From Hygrophila difformis (lineage: Eukaryota; Streptophyta; Magnoliopsida; Lamiales; Acanthaceae): 64,000 bases of DNA. Made by a program: the position numbers and the translations under genes. The notes below the pieces were generated by a model. The model saw only the letters and a list, made by a program, of their open reading frames with translations, was not told the DNA's origin and made no database searches. Within the stretch, counting starts at the first letter, position 1. Every line of letters begins with the position of its first letter. This document shows, piece after piece, positions 29,301 through 40,273 of the stretch. The stretch is from positions 6,342,775 through 6,406,774 of the forward strand of contig JAOANR010000006.1 of NCBI GenBank assembly GCA_030278955.1, written 5' to 3'.

Positions 29301-29713
29301 AATGTGGAAGCACGAATTGAAGTCCAAGTTGCAATCCATCATATAACTAAGGACAGTCGGTTCAACATGAATTCCCATTGTCTTGATTGAAAAGGAGAAT
29401 TATAATTGCCCTATATTGAAACCACCGGCGCATCCGGCAAACACAAGCATGGCGGTCCATACCAGACACAATCTTTTGAAGCAATGAAACTTCAAGGCAA
29501 ACAAACTAATGGTTCACTCAATGACAGAAAACAAGAGAAAGTAGATAGATAGGAACCTGAGGGAGTGAACGGAGCAGCCAGAGGGGAAAGTGGGAAGATG
29601 CGGAGCCGGTTTTTGCAAGGAATGGATTTGTAAGAAGGGAGGGCTCCAGGAGATGAAGCTAGCGAGGCGAAGGCAGAAGCCGCGACCATGGTCGATGCGC
29701 GGAGAGCCCACAT
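26309..29713 (-). CDS. Plastid YlmH-type S4-domain RNA-binding protein
   Basis: Exons on the minus strand: ~29713-29557, 29168-28967, 28896-28765, 28680-28607, 28481-28376, 27765-27697, 27342-27278, 27186-27088, 26597-26498, 26371-26309. Family landmarks in order: RVGDKNTVEDVKRILEM, TDFLTPPVLKESMLALEKFA, QGGYPEAERCRLAIGHP, SISGNFGFVSCSHGDFLGS, VRNVPVTC, and a C-terminal S4 domain (LDAIASAGFKISRSKM, NGDVRLNWATV, VSVSGKGRLK). This matches the YlmH/PSII-S4 family, related to Arabidopsis At1g53120, predicted to bind RNA in plastids. Two oddities. Exon 1 in the MVAASAFASLASS frame looks like a transit peptide, but only the alternative frame starting at 29738 has the phase to join exon 2. The intron after exon 9 begins GC (AAG|GCAAGC) instead of GT. 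Intron 8 holds a Stowaway MITE. Confidence 0.85.
26654..26915. mobile_element. Stowaway-like MITE inside an intron of the S4-domain gene
   Basis: 262 bp, left CTATCTCTGTTTTTTAATAAC, right GAGAACGGAGGAAG, flanked by TA. It lies in the 27087-26598 intron of the YlmH-like gene, near its acceptor side. Confidence 0.8.
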
Positions 29714-29739
29714 GGTTCCTTTCCTTCCAGTTACGCACG

Positions 29740-30179
29740 CTAATTTCTGGTCATCGAACTCATACTGTCATAAACCCCGTCCCCTCAGGCCTCAGCTGCT
29801 ATTTTGCGGCCGTCGAAGTTCCGATTGCGCATTTTGAGCCCCAAATCTCAATTTTGGCCATAAATAATTTTTCGATCTAATTTAATTTTTTTGAAAAAAA
29901 AAAATTGTAATCTTAAAATACTTCACGTAACATGCGCACAGTTTGATGTAAAGATTGTATTGCCCAACTAAATTTTTGTCTGGCTTCGTTAAAAAGAAAA
30001 AAAAGAAAAAAAAAAGAAAAAAAAAAAAGAAAAGAAAAGAAAAGAACTAAATTTTTGTGATGCCTCGTATTCTATATGAGTTTTGTGATATTTGGCAACA
30101 CTTTCAACCGTTACATTTTTTTTTTTTTATGAAGCAGCCAATAAAAACTAGAAAATAAGAAAAAAGATACTCAATCTCC
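29740..30179. other. Promoter side of the S4-domain gene and A-rich DNA
   Basis: A GC-richer stretch to about 29880 is probably promoter. Then follows an AAAAG-type simple repeat (about 29990-30045). No gene is seen. Confidence 0.45.
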
Positions 30180-30440
30180 TACAACAACCAAACTAACTTA
30201 GTGATGAAGGAACCAAGTGTCAAAAGCATCTGCTGCCAGGAGGATCTTCACCGGATCCGGTGGAAACATCAAGTCATATAGAATTATTCACTTTCAGCGC
30301 TCAACTTAGCGAGACAATTCGCCACACCATTTCCTTCATGAAGAATATGATCAAACCTACAAACTACGAATTGTTGCTTGAGGTCATCAATCTTGTTATT
30401 ATAAGCCGAAAGCCTATGACCGCAAGGAACTCTTTCGGTA
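30180..30440 (-). pseudogene. Remnant of non-LTR retrotransposon RNase H domain
   Basis: On the minus strand a broken frame reads FDHILHEGNGVANCLAKLSA, which matches the C-terminal RNase H (RVT_3) motif of plant LINE-like proteins (hxxREgNxvADxLAk). Stops surround it and no other domain remains. Confidence 0.55.
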
Positions 30441-30597
30441 ATTTAAAAATTCTAATATTTGGATAGTAAAACATTATGCACACTGAGCAAGTTTGATTCA
30501 ATTTTTTAATACAATTAAATAAGATAAATATAGTCAAGTGGGATGTTGTTAGATTCGTCTAATCACATATTTTTATAAGATAAAATATATGTACTGT

Positions 30598-30737
30598 GAC
30601 TTCTAACCTTATGGTTGGGGGTGCGATTCCACTGGTCCCCTGTGCCTCTCTTTCTCTCATTTGTAACTTGTATGGCTTTGAACTCTGCACACCTGCCGAT
30701 ATATGAGAATTAATATTTTTTTAAAAAAAAAAAAAAA
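30598..30737 (+). mobile_element. SINE copy 3, 5'-truncated
   Basis: The 3' half of the SINE family: TTGGGGGTGCGATTCCACTG (B-box region), CCCCTGTGCCTCTC, TTTGTAACTTGTATGG and a T/A-rich tail. The A box is missing. Confidence 0.65.
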
Positions 30738-30800
30738 TTAAGTAAGACAATTTGCTTCCCGAATACATGCTAAAGGACTCATTTGAGTGCATTATTAGTA

Positions 30801-31203
30801 CTCCCTTCGTCCCATTAATTTTGTCTATCTTTTCTTTTTGGGTTGTCTCAATAAGAATGACTATTTTCTGTTTTAAGCAAATTAAATCAATATAAACAAT
30901 TTTAGAATGTTAATTGCACTCCACACTTATAAAAAGTAACTACATTTTAATTTCTGCACAGAATCCAATTCACATGTTTAAAATTTAATATCTCAAAATA
31001 AGTATACAAATAAAAATTATATAAAATATAGTATATTTTAAAACTATTTTTTTTCTCTTTGTATCATTACGATAATGTTGAGTCATAGTTAAATAATAAA
31101 TAGTATCAAAAGCTAAATATAATCATTATAAAAAGGTATTGAGATCATTACCTAAATTTTTGTTTCCAAAAGAAAGTAGTCGTGATTAATGGGAATTATG
31201 GAG
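30801..31203. mobile_element. Stowaway-like MITE, 403 bp
   Basis: Left CTCCCTTCGTCCCATTAATT, right AATGGGAATTATGGAG, TA at both flanks. Longer than the ~260-bp copies, so another subfamily. Confidence 0.75.
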
Positions 31204-31954
31204 TATGAGTTTTTGGCTAGGATTCCCAGTCTGCGTCGTGAGTACTTGATAGGGCCATGCAAGGTTGTTAAGATCATGATCCTATATAGGAATAGGACCA
31301 TTTTTCTCTTTGCAATATTTGAATTATAGAATCGAATCGGGATCTTAAGATCTTATTAATTATAGTAATAGATAAATTCAATTATGCATACTAACAAGTA
31401 AATACAAAATTATCACAATAAACATAAAATATTTCTACATATATATATATTATACTTCCTCCGTTTTTTAAAGATAGCTACGGACCCACTCAGCACGCAG
31501 TCCAATACACATTTTAAACCATTAATAATTCAAATTCGGTACATATAAAAATTCTAAAAGTTCGATATTTAAAATCTACAAGACGAAACGAATCTAACAA
31601 GATCACACTTGGCTATATTTTAACTTGTATAACCATGAGAAAACTTTAAGTTAAAGTATATAAATGAACGGGTCCGGTTATGGTGCGATTGAACAAATCC
31701 GCAGCACATCAAGGCGAAAATCTTGATCGTCCAATTAAAATCCAAGGGTTGTAAATGCAAAATGGTAAAGTTGTCCAATTAAAATATGGAACGGTTTTAT
31801 TAATTACGAAATTAACGGATTAGTACGTATCTTTAACGGATTTATTGCATATCTTAAACGGATTTGTATCCTAAAATATCTTACAACAGAAAAAATCACT
31901 AAAAATCACTATGCTTTTATTTTTAGCGAAATTATTAATTCCTAATTAAAACAT

Positions 31955-32965
31955 TATTCTTTTCAGCGATACATCACTATGCTTCATTTCATCGAGAGTG
32001 TAACATTATTTTCAGCGATACAACGTAATTCTTTTCAGCGAGGGAATGTTATTCATTTCAGCGAGAATGCCACATTATTTTCAGCGATGACTTCAAATTC
32101 CTTTCTCCGAGATGTGCATCTAATACACTTTGCAGAGATATTATATCTTTTCAGCGATGCAGAATGCAGGATGCATCATATGTTTTTATTTTTAACGAAA
32201 TTATTAATTCGTAATTACAACATATTACTGTCACAAATTATATTAATTTGTATCATTATTTTCAGCGATACAACATTATTCTTTTCAGCGATTGATGTCC
32301 CTTCATTTCAGCGAGAGTGCGTCATTATTTTCAGCGATGACTTTTGAAAAATAATTGTACACTCTCGATGAAGTGCAATTGTTTTCGTCGAGATACTACA
32401 CTTTGCAGAGATATTATATCTTTTCAGCGATGTTTACTACTCTTTTCAGCGATGAATGATATACTCTTTAAGCGATTTCACTTTGTACTTTTCAGCGATA
32501 CATCATATGTTTTTATTTTTAACGAAATTATTAATTCCTAATTACAACATATTACTGACACAAATTATATTAATTTGTATCATTATTTTCAGCGATACAT
32601 TGTTATTCTTTTCAGCGATATAACTTACTTCATTTCAGCGAGAGTGTGCCATTATTTTCAGCGATGACTTGAAAAATAATGGTACACTATTGATGAAGTG
32701 CAACTGTTTTCTTTAAGATACTATTTTTAACGAAATTATTGATTCCTAATTAAAACATATTAATTTGTATCATTATTTTCAGCGATATAACATTATACTT
32801 TTCAGCGATGGTATGTGCTTCATTTCATCGAGATTGTTCTATTATTTTCAGCGATGATTGAGATTCCTTTAACCGAATACACTTTGCAGAGATGTTATAA
32901 CTTTTCAGCGATGAACAACTATTCTTTTAAGCGAGTTCACTATGTACTTTTCAGCGATAGAGCAT
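31955..32965 (+). repeat. Dense array of TTTTCAGCGAT motifs near the left end of the MULE
   Basis: About 22 exact TTCAGCGA cores, all on the plus strand, in ~1 kb. Contexts alternate ATTTTCAGCGATGAC, CTTTTCAGCGATACA and CATTTCAGCGAGAGTG. They are embedded in diverged ~200-330 bp modules that also repeat AACGAAATTATTAATTC and ACTTTGCAGAGATATTAT. No ORF of substance; the short frames at 31979-32541 are built from the repeat. Confidence 0.92.
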
Positions 32966-33239
32966 AAAAACCGCAAATCACTGAAACAATTCGTAGACAC
33001 TAAAACCAGTTAAATCCATTCAAAGTCATAAAACATTCAACACCATAAAATCAAACCATAAATCAAAATCACATTCCATTCAAAATCACAGTCATAACAC
33101 ATCCAAAAACAATCCAAAAACAGGTTCAACACCACCATTCAAAAAAAGTCATAAAAACATCCAAAAACTTCACAAAGAACAAGTCATTCCAAAAACATCA
33201 CAAATTCAAGAGTCATTCAAAACACATTCCAAAAACATA

Positions 33240-34278
33240 TTAAACAGCCGGGATATTAGCTGGATCAGAGATGGCTTGATGCATCGCCCTAAGCCTATGA
33301 ATCAGATCTTCCCACATATTTGTAAAAGCCTTTTTGCGTTCTCTCAACTGCGCTGGAGTATTTGCAAATGAGACTTTCACGCTGCGATAGTGATTTGACA
33401 TTTCACGCAGCTGTGTGGGATCAAATGAACGTCTGTTGACATCAACACCATTAGATCTGCCTTCATTTTGGAGGACACCAATATGAATATCCAGAGCTTC
33501 AAAGTGGGGATACATGATGTTATAAAATCTTTCAGCAGCCTCAATATCAGGATACTCAGTTATAATTTTCAACAGAAAATCCTGTGTTTCAACATATAAG
33601 AAAGATAGCTTATTAATATATAAGATGTAAATATAAGATACAAAGCAATTCATAGCACTGAAACAATAAGTACAATTGAGAGAACAAAGTAAATATAAGA
33701 AAGAAAACCATAATCAGTACAAAAGCAAACATAATCAGTTCAAAACAATCATTAAAACAACCATAATCAGTACAAAAACAATTCATATCACTAAAAAACA
33801 ACCATAATCAGTTCAAAACAAAATCATTAAAACAACAATAATCAGTAAAAAAACAATTAATAACTAAAACAACCATAAAACACTTAAAACAACTCATAAC
33901 CCTAGAACAACCATAATCAGTTCAAACAGTTCAAACATAAAACACTGAAACAATTCGTAACCCTAGAACAACTATAATCAGTTCAAAAAAGCATTAAAAA
34001 CCATAAATCAGTTCAAAACAATTCCAACCAAAAGGTTCCTAAGCATACTCAGTTGTAATTTCAATAAGAAATACCTGTGTTTCAATAAGAATATCCTGAT
34101 GCTTCTTCGGCACATACCCAGTGTTTAACATTTTTTCTATCAAATCATTCAGTCCGCGCGCATTGTCACACGTGGGATGTGTGTCCTTCAGATAATTCCC
34201 GAACATCTCCCAGCATTGTGTGAACAAGTCGGATGTGCGACTGGAACTCTCTTCCGTGCATCTTCTTTTGGACGACAT
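33240..34278 (-). CDS. MULE-carried protein of unknown function, 181 aa
   Basis: Two exons, 34278-34075 and 33581-33240. The start MSSKRRCTEESSSR is chosen because the longer upstream frame lacks a leader context. The protein is hydrophilic and probably helical (QLREMSNHYRSVKVSF, LRERKKAFTNMWEDLIHRL). I do not recognise a family. The 5' side of the intron and the start of exon 2 are copies of each other (GAAACACAGGTATTTCTTAT versus GAAACACAGGATTTTCTGTT). The splice donor thus appears to have arisen in a duplicated piece of exon. It is the most distal gene from the transposase. Confidence 0.55.
33650..34030. repeat. Minisatellite in the intron of the 181-aa gene
   Basis: Loose tandem units of ~25-35 bp built on AACCATAATCAGTTCAAAACA, occurring at least eight times with variation. 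It fills most of the intron between the two exons. Confidence 0.75.
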
Positions 34279-34389
34279 TTTTGAGAAATGAAGGTGATTC
34301 CGATTACGGTTTTGAGAAATTAGGGTTTTGAGAAACGGTTTAGAAATGAAGATTCGAGAAATGAATGTGATTCCTTTTATAAGGCTCAC

Positions 34390-35108
34390 AATTTAAAAAA
34401 TTTTCCGAGGCCCATTTAATTTTATTTAGGCCCATTTCATTTAGGCCACTCCATAAAAACGAAATATATTTCCTTCCATCGCTGAAAACAACATAGACCC
34501 ATCGCTTAAAAGACTTACCAATCATCGCTGAAAACAATATAGAACCATAGCTTAAAAATGCTATATTCACATTTACAAACATTTTGTCGCTTAAATGAAT
34601 GTATAAATATGAAATTTTCAGAAAACTCATAAAAGAGAAAACATATCCCAAAATGCTTGATGTCCATCGCTCAACATAACTCAGAACTCAGAAACATACA
34701 TACAAAATCAAAAAACGACGATCTATCACCATCGCTTAAAATGCTTGCTCTATGTCGCTGAAAAACATACAAAACCATCGCTTAAAATGCCATTTACACA
34801 TCGCTGAAAAAATTGCTCTTGACATCGCTGATAATCACATGTACAAACATAACTCAGAACTCACTTAAATGAATGTATAAATGTGAAATTTCAGAAAACT
34901 CATAAAAAGATAAACATATCACAACACATACATAAAATCGCATAAAATGCTCATATACAAATCGCTGAAAAATGCTATATACACATCGCTGAAAAGAATA
35001 CATTTTCATCGCTGAAAAGAATATTCAACCATCGCTTAAAATGCTTACAACTAATCGCTGAAAAATTGATAATCACATCTACAAACGTTTTCACAAAACT
35101 GTTTTCTT
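34390..35108. repeat. MULE intergenic spacer with ATCGCTGAAAA motifs
   Basis: Noncoding spacer holding about 8 exact TCGCTGAA cores and several TCGCTTAAA variants, all inverse to those at 31955-32965. Two near copies of a CTTAAATGAATGTATAAAT phrase suggest local duplication. Confidence 0.85.
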
Positions 35109-35702
35109 CTACTTTTGGCCAAACTGTTTATCTACAAACCTCAAGTAATCTCTCACAAATTGTGGATTGGTGATCCTCACCAGCATCAGTTCCCATGCTC
35201 CTTTTATACGTTTGCAGATTAGACTTCTGAATTTGTAATCATAATGCATGATCTTCTTTTTATTTCCTGTGTTACAATAATCCAGGGCCTTCTGATCCAT
35301 TTCCATGAGGAGTTCGAGATAAGAAATTCTGTAACGCTCCATCATGGCGGACACCATGTCTCTTTCCAGGGCTTCTTTTAAATAAGACATATCTTGTGCC
35401 AGATCATATTTCAGATACTCCTCTGCCTCAGCCTTGTTCATCAATCTGTACTGTCTTGCATTCTTTCTCAGCACTGGCCAGTTCTTACGCGTTATCTCAT
35501 GTAGCACTTTTTCCCTTAGAAGTCTGATGTGCTCAGCATGTTCAGGATCCACATCAGTTCCTTTTTCAGCTATCCCAACCTCAGGATCCACATCAGTTCC
35601 TTTTTCAGCTATCCCAACCTGACCGAATCGCTCCAAATCAGCCAAATAGAGAATAATACTCCATAATTTACAATGCCCATGTAAGAATAAAGAGATGTAC
35701 AT
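35109..35702 (-). CDS. MULE-carried coiled-coil protein with a 13-residue tandem repeat
   Basis: An open frame of up to 197 residues; the true start or upstream exon is uncertain. Residues ~30-55 hold two exact copies of VGIAEKGTDVDPE, a 39-bp DNA duplication. The rest is charged and helical (LREKVLHEITRKNWPVL, YLKEALERDMVSAMMERYR). No known domain is recognised. It sits just downstream of the protease gene and in the same orientation, so it may be an accessory protein of the element. Confidence 0.55.
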   Translation of the reverse strand: MYISLFLHGHCKLWSIILYLADLERFGQVGIAEKGTDVDPEVGIAEKGTDVDPEHAEHIRLLREKVLHEITRKNWPVLRKNARQYRLMNKAEAEEYLKYDLAQDMSYLKEALERDMVSAMMERYRISYLELLMEMDQKALDYCNTGNKKKIMHYDYKFRSLICKRIKGAWELMLVRITNPQFVRDYLRFVDKQFGQK

Positions 35703-35869
35703 TTAAGCGATCACAAAAAGTGCAATATATATAACCGATTAAACAATAGACATTTAACAGATGAAACAATGTACATTTCAGCAACGAAAAATTTACATAT
35801 ACATTTAAGCGATGTCATCCATCGCATAAAAAAAACAGTTCATTCATTCATAAAAAACACTTCATTTCA

Positions 35870-38800
35870 TCATTGTTTCTTTTTCCGACTCTTTTTTGGC
35901 TTAGGTGGTGCTGGTTTCTTTACCTCAAATGACTGACTATGCTGGGCAACCAACTGCATCTCTCTACTCACTTCTCCTAGCACAAAATCTTTCTTTTGAT
36001 TGACATCTGACATCAATATTTCAGCGCAGACCTTGGCTCTTTTTGCCAGATTATACCTCTTGTTCTTCATTTCTGCCAACATGTCATCCATAATTAATCA
36101 TTCCCAATAATCCATATAAGACATGACAAAAACACCGCAGATGTGCTCATCTTTCTGCTCTGCAAGCGGCGAGAAAAGCATGCGATATGATGCAAACCAT
36201 TTTTCAGATTTCATCAGTGTATTTCCCAGCATCCTCAAGTTATACCATATCCTATTCAAAACATTATAATCAGCTGTCCACCCGCCTTCAGCATTCTTGC
36301 TGTTGAAGTAAAAAATTCTTCTCTTTCTCATATCAACAGAAAAAGCAACCCAGTGGTTTTGTCGACAATATGGGAAGAAGAACTGGAACATTGAGAAAAC
36401 ATATAATTAGAATCTAAAAATGATCAACAATATAAACAAAATTATCAAAACAAAAATGTATCTTACACTCTCTGCATTCAACACCACATCAATCATTTCT
36501 TCAGGAAAAAACTTGAAATCTTTCACGAATGCATCAACAAGTTCTGCACCATCTTTTAATGGTAAATCTGCATCCACCTCTGCCTCTGAAAATGTCTGTT
36601 TCAAAAGATACAACATATCATGCATCAAAAAGAAGTTAAATATATATATATATATATGTATGTATATATATATCAGACTCACAACAAATAATGATGAAAA
36701 ACAATATTTCAGCATTGGTTTCCCATTGGCTCTTTCGAATTCACGACGGTTGATCACTTTCGCGTAACAGTTTATAACAATATCCGCAATATCACTATCA
36801 ACCCTCAGTGTTTCGATGTCAAGCTTCGACAAGTTCATTTCTTTATCATCATAAACAATTGTGTTCTTCGCTTCAACCTTTCCTAGAATATTTGTAATGA
36901 TTGCCCAAACAGCCACATTCAACTCTTCTGGAGTACAGGTATATGACGCCTTAAATTCTGGATATTCTTTAAATCGGGTATAAGTCATATCCATGAATGT
37001 AAACTTGTTGCATTTTTCAATAGGCTGGAGATCAATCATCATCACTCTAGGAGGCATATACTTCTCCTTCAATTTCTCAATTGTCTTAGCTCTATGAACT
37101 GTCTTAGCTTGTTCCTGAAAATTACAGATGATATATCAATCATCGCTGAAATATGAATAGGGTCATCGCTGAAAAACATATAAATTATCGCTGAAAACTA
37201 TTGACATACCTCTGGATTCTCATCTCTTACAACATTCTCATTCTCGGATAAGCCCAAAGAAAAGGTTGGCACATCTTCTCCATGCATCTATACACATACT
37301 AGAGTAAATTAGAGAAAATACCTCTATTTACATCACAATTGATATAGCTAAAAACTATTAAAACCTAAAGTCACACAAGAAAATATATCAATCACCATAT
37401 CCAAATCGCTGAAATGTGAAAGATTTAATCGCTGAAAAACACAGAAACCATCGCTGAAAACTATTAAAGTACCTCTGGATTCTCAGCCACATCATGTGCT
37501 GCATCTTTATCAGCCCCATCATGTCCTACATCTTTCTTAGCCCCATCATGTGCTAACTAAAAAATCACACAAGGAAAATATATCAAAACATTTTGTTACA
37601 TCACAATTGATATAGCTAAAAACTATTTAAAACTAAAGTCACAAAAGAAAATATATCAATCATATCCAAATCGCTGAAATGTGGTCAATATCATCGCTGA
37701 AAAACACAGAGACCATCGCTGAAAACTAGTACAGTACCTCTGCATTCTCAGCCACATCATGTGAAGCATCTTTCTCAGCCCCGTCATGTGCTACATCTTT
37801 CTTTGCCCCATCATGTGCTAACTAAAAATCACACAAGAAAAATATATCAAAACAGTTTGTTACAGTAACCCCTATAGCAAACATTTTGTCACTGTACATA
37901 CATTCAAGGAATCGAAACTGAAAGGGATTCGGAATCGAAATAAAGATCTCTGCAATAAAAATAAACAATACAGAAAAAGCAAAAAAGAAAAAAGAATGTC
38001 AGAAACTACCTTCAAAAAATATTATGAAGTACAAAATTTATAAAACTACCTTCGGTACATTTTCAGGTAAATTTTCAGTGTCCGGGGCAACTCTCTCTTC
38101 AGTTTTGTCTTTTACATTCCCAACATCTACATCACCTCCTTCCAGCAAACTTGTCACCTCTGGACCCCCTTGACTCATCACAACATTTCCTGCTCCTGCT
38201 AATATACCCATCAAGATTTCTCCTTCGCTTGCAGTTATATCAAGATTATTTGACTGTTCTCCTTCACGACGTCGACCCACATTAATCAACAGTTCACCTG
38301 CATCTTGATCACAAGGGGGTGTGGGGAAGGTTCAACATCATTTCTGGATGCTTCTATGAGAGGATCAACATTGCCTGAAGCATCAGCATCCATATATTGG
38401 CAAGCAATCTTCACAATAGAGTCCATTGTGTGATCAGAAAGATGAACAACTGGTTCAGAATCAGTTGTCTCATTTGCATTAGCTTCATGGACAACAGGTG
38501 AATGCATAGGCTGCAAGCTAGAAAGATTGGCAGCTTCTTCATTTCCACTAGCATTCAAATCCACATTTTCTCCTAACTGCTCATCTCCTCCTCCATCCAC
38601 ACTCCTAGAAAGATTGGCAGTTGGTTCATTTGCAGTAGAATTCAAACCCTCATCTTCCACTTCTTTCCCACCCCTCATTTTCTTCTTTAGACCAGAAACA
38701 AAAGTGCTAAGTCGATCGTCATCTTCCTCCACAGTCCTTTTCGTAGCCCTCGATTTCTTCTTAAAGTCAATATCTGGATACTTTGCATTAGGGAAAACCT

Positions 38801-39696
38801 TCCAGATATCAACCATCTCCAAGTATCGATCCTTTTTACAAGTAAATCCAACCGAATGAAGCTCTTCACGCTCATAGAAATCAAAAAACATGTGCTGAAA
38901 AAAACAAAAACAAACAAGATACATAATCAACAAACAATGACCATAATCAACAATATATATCACATAACAAATATAAATTGCATAAAAAACACAAAATTAA
39001 AATTACCATTAAGCAAAACAGGTCTCCACAGGGGCGTGCTTGAGCATTGGTTCCCTTATCCAATTTTGCCTTATACTCATTCAGAGATTTGATAAGAAAT
39101 TGTCTAATATGAAGACACCAATTGTACCTTAAAGCTTCTTCCGGAGATCTAAGAAACTGAAGATACCTCTTGTTTACAACCCTCCCTGAGTTAGGAGTAA
39201 AGACTTTCTGCAGAGCAAACAAAACATACATCCTCCAGTAGTCATCCAATGGAATTTCATTATTCTCCGTATTCTCTAAAATAGCTCTAAGATCCTTAAC
39301 AGGTATCCGATTAGGCTCCTTCTTATTCGTAATAAGAGAATACTTTTCACAAAATTCATCAGCAAAATCATAACCAATTTCATTATTTTTCAAATCTATT
39401 ATAAACTTATCGACTCCCCATGGCAAACCATATACTTTATGAATGTCTTCATCTGTAAACCTCCATCGACGGTTTTTATCAATAATAAAGCATTCCTCTT
39501 GAATGCTCCACTGATTAATCAAAGTTATAACAAGATCAACCTTGAGCATGCACATTTTGAACATGAGCAGACAACTGAAGCAAGTATCGTGAATAAACTC
39601 TTTCTTCCCATCTCCGTCACTCTCGTTCAGGATATTATTTAAAAGACAAATGCTAGATGGAACGCAACAGACCTGAGTATGCACTTTTTCAGCCAT
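35870..39696 (-). CDS. MULE-carried Ulp1-like (C48) protease gene, frameshift and in-frame stop
   Basis: Exons by eye: 39696-39007, 38894-38050, 37821-37738, 37556-37473, 37287-37210, 37114-36683, 36595-36467, 36382 onward. The N-terminal exon (residues 1-230) resembles the plant domain found with TE-encoded Ulp1 genes (RWRFTDEDIHKVYGLPWG, DDYWRMYVLFALQKV). The middle is acidic and repetitive (AHDGAKKDVAHDGAEKD, two duplicated exons). The C-terminus has the C48 core: catalytic His in NHWVAF, Cys in HICGVFVMSY. The usual Asp appears as Asn (FYFNSK), so activity is doubtful. Breaks: a frame change at 38315-38319 (a run of five C on the coding strand) and a TGA at 36098-36100. After the TGA the same frame continues for 75 codons with a Lys-rich tail (KKSRKKK). 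Confidence 0.7.
37310..37860. repeat. Tandem duplication of an exon plus intron module in the protease gene
   Basis: Two copies of a ~270-bp unit, each with three TCGCTGAA motifs (for example at 37405-37460 and 37670-37725) followed by an 84-bp exon coding for AHDGA-type repeats and the same intron start. A third, partial copy is around 37140-37300. Confidence 0.8.
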
Positions 39697-40273
39697 TCTT
39701 GATAAACAAAAAGTAAAGTATCACCGTTCGCCGTTCGCCGTAGAAAAACAATCGCCGTTCGCCGTAGACGCAGAGAATCGCTAAATCGCTGAAAAGCCCT
39801 AGAGAAAGTATCGACAGTGATAAATTGAAAATTGGCGGTTAAATTGACATTAAATACTACACGGTGAAATCTCGACGGTTATTTCTTATTAATTACTTAG
39901 ACGGTTATTTTTTATTAATTACGCGAATTCTGGAAAAACATTGTAAAATTTTTATTAACTACTACACTGTTATTTTTTATTAACTCATCTCCATCGCTGA
40001 ATTGCACTATGACGATCGCTTTTTATCATTTGTAATCATCGCTGAATTGCATTCTTTACGCGATTTTCTGAGACATTGTAACATTTTCTTATTAAATACT
40101 ACACGGTTATTTTTTTTATTAAAACTAACTTTCATCGCTGAATTGCATAACGATCATCGCTTTCATATATAAGTAATCATCGCTGAATTGCATTAGTTAT
40201 CACTGAACTAAGTCGATCAATACAATATTAATGAACAATACACTTCATGTCATTTCTAAAAAAACAAAAAACT

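Noticed and set aside
31979..32541. ORFs in the motif array
   Set aside because: Built from repeated TTTTCAGCGAT modules; no conserved protein sequence.
31955..32965. CRISPR-like array
   Set aside because: Plant nuclear DNA; the repeats are short, unevenly spaced and mutated, and the spacers are themselves repeated.
36420..36767. 115-codon plus-strand ORF
   Set aside because: Antisense to exons of the Ulp1-like gene and their intron.
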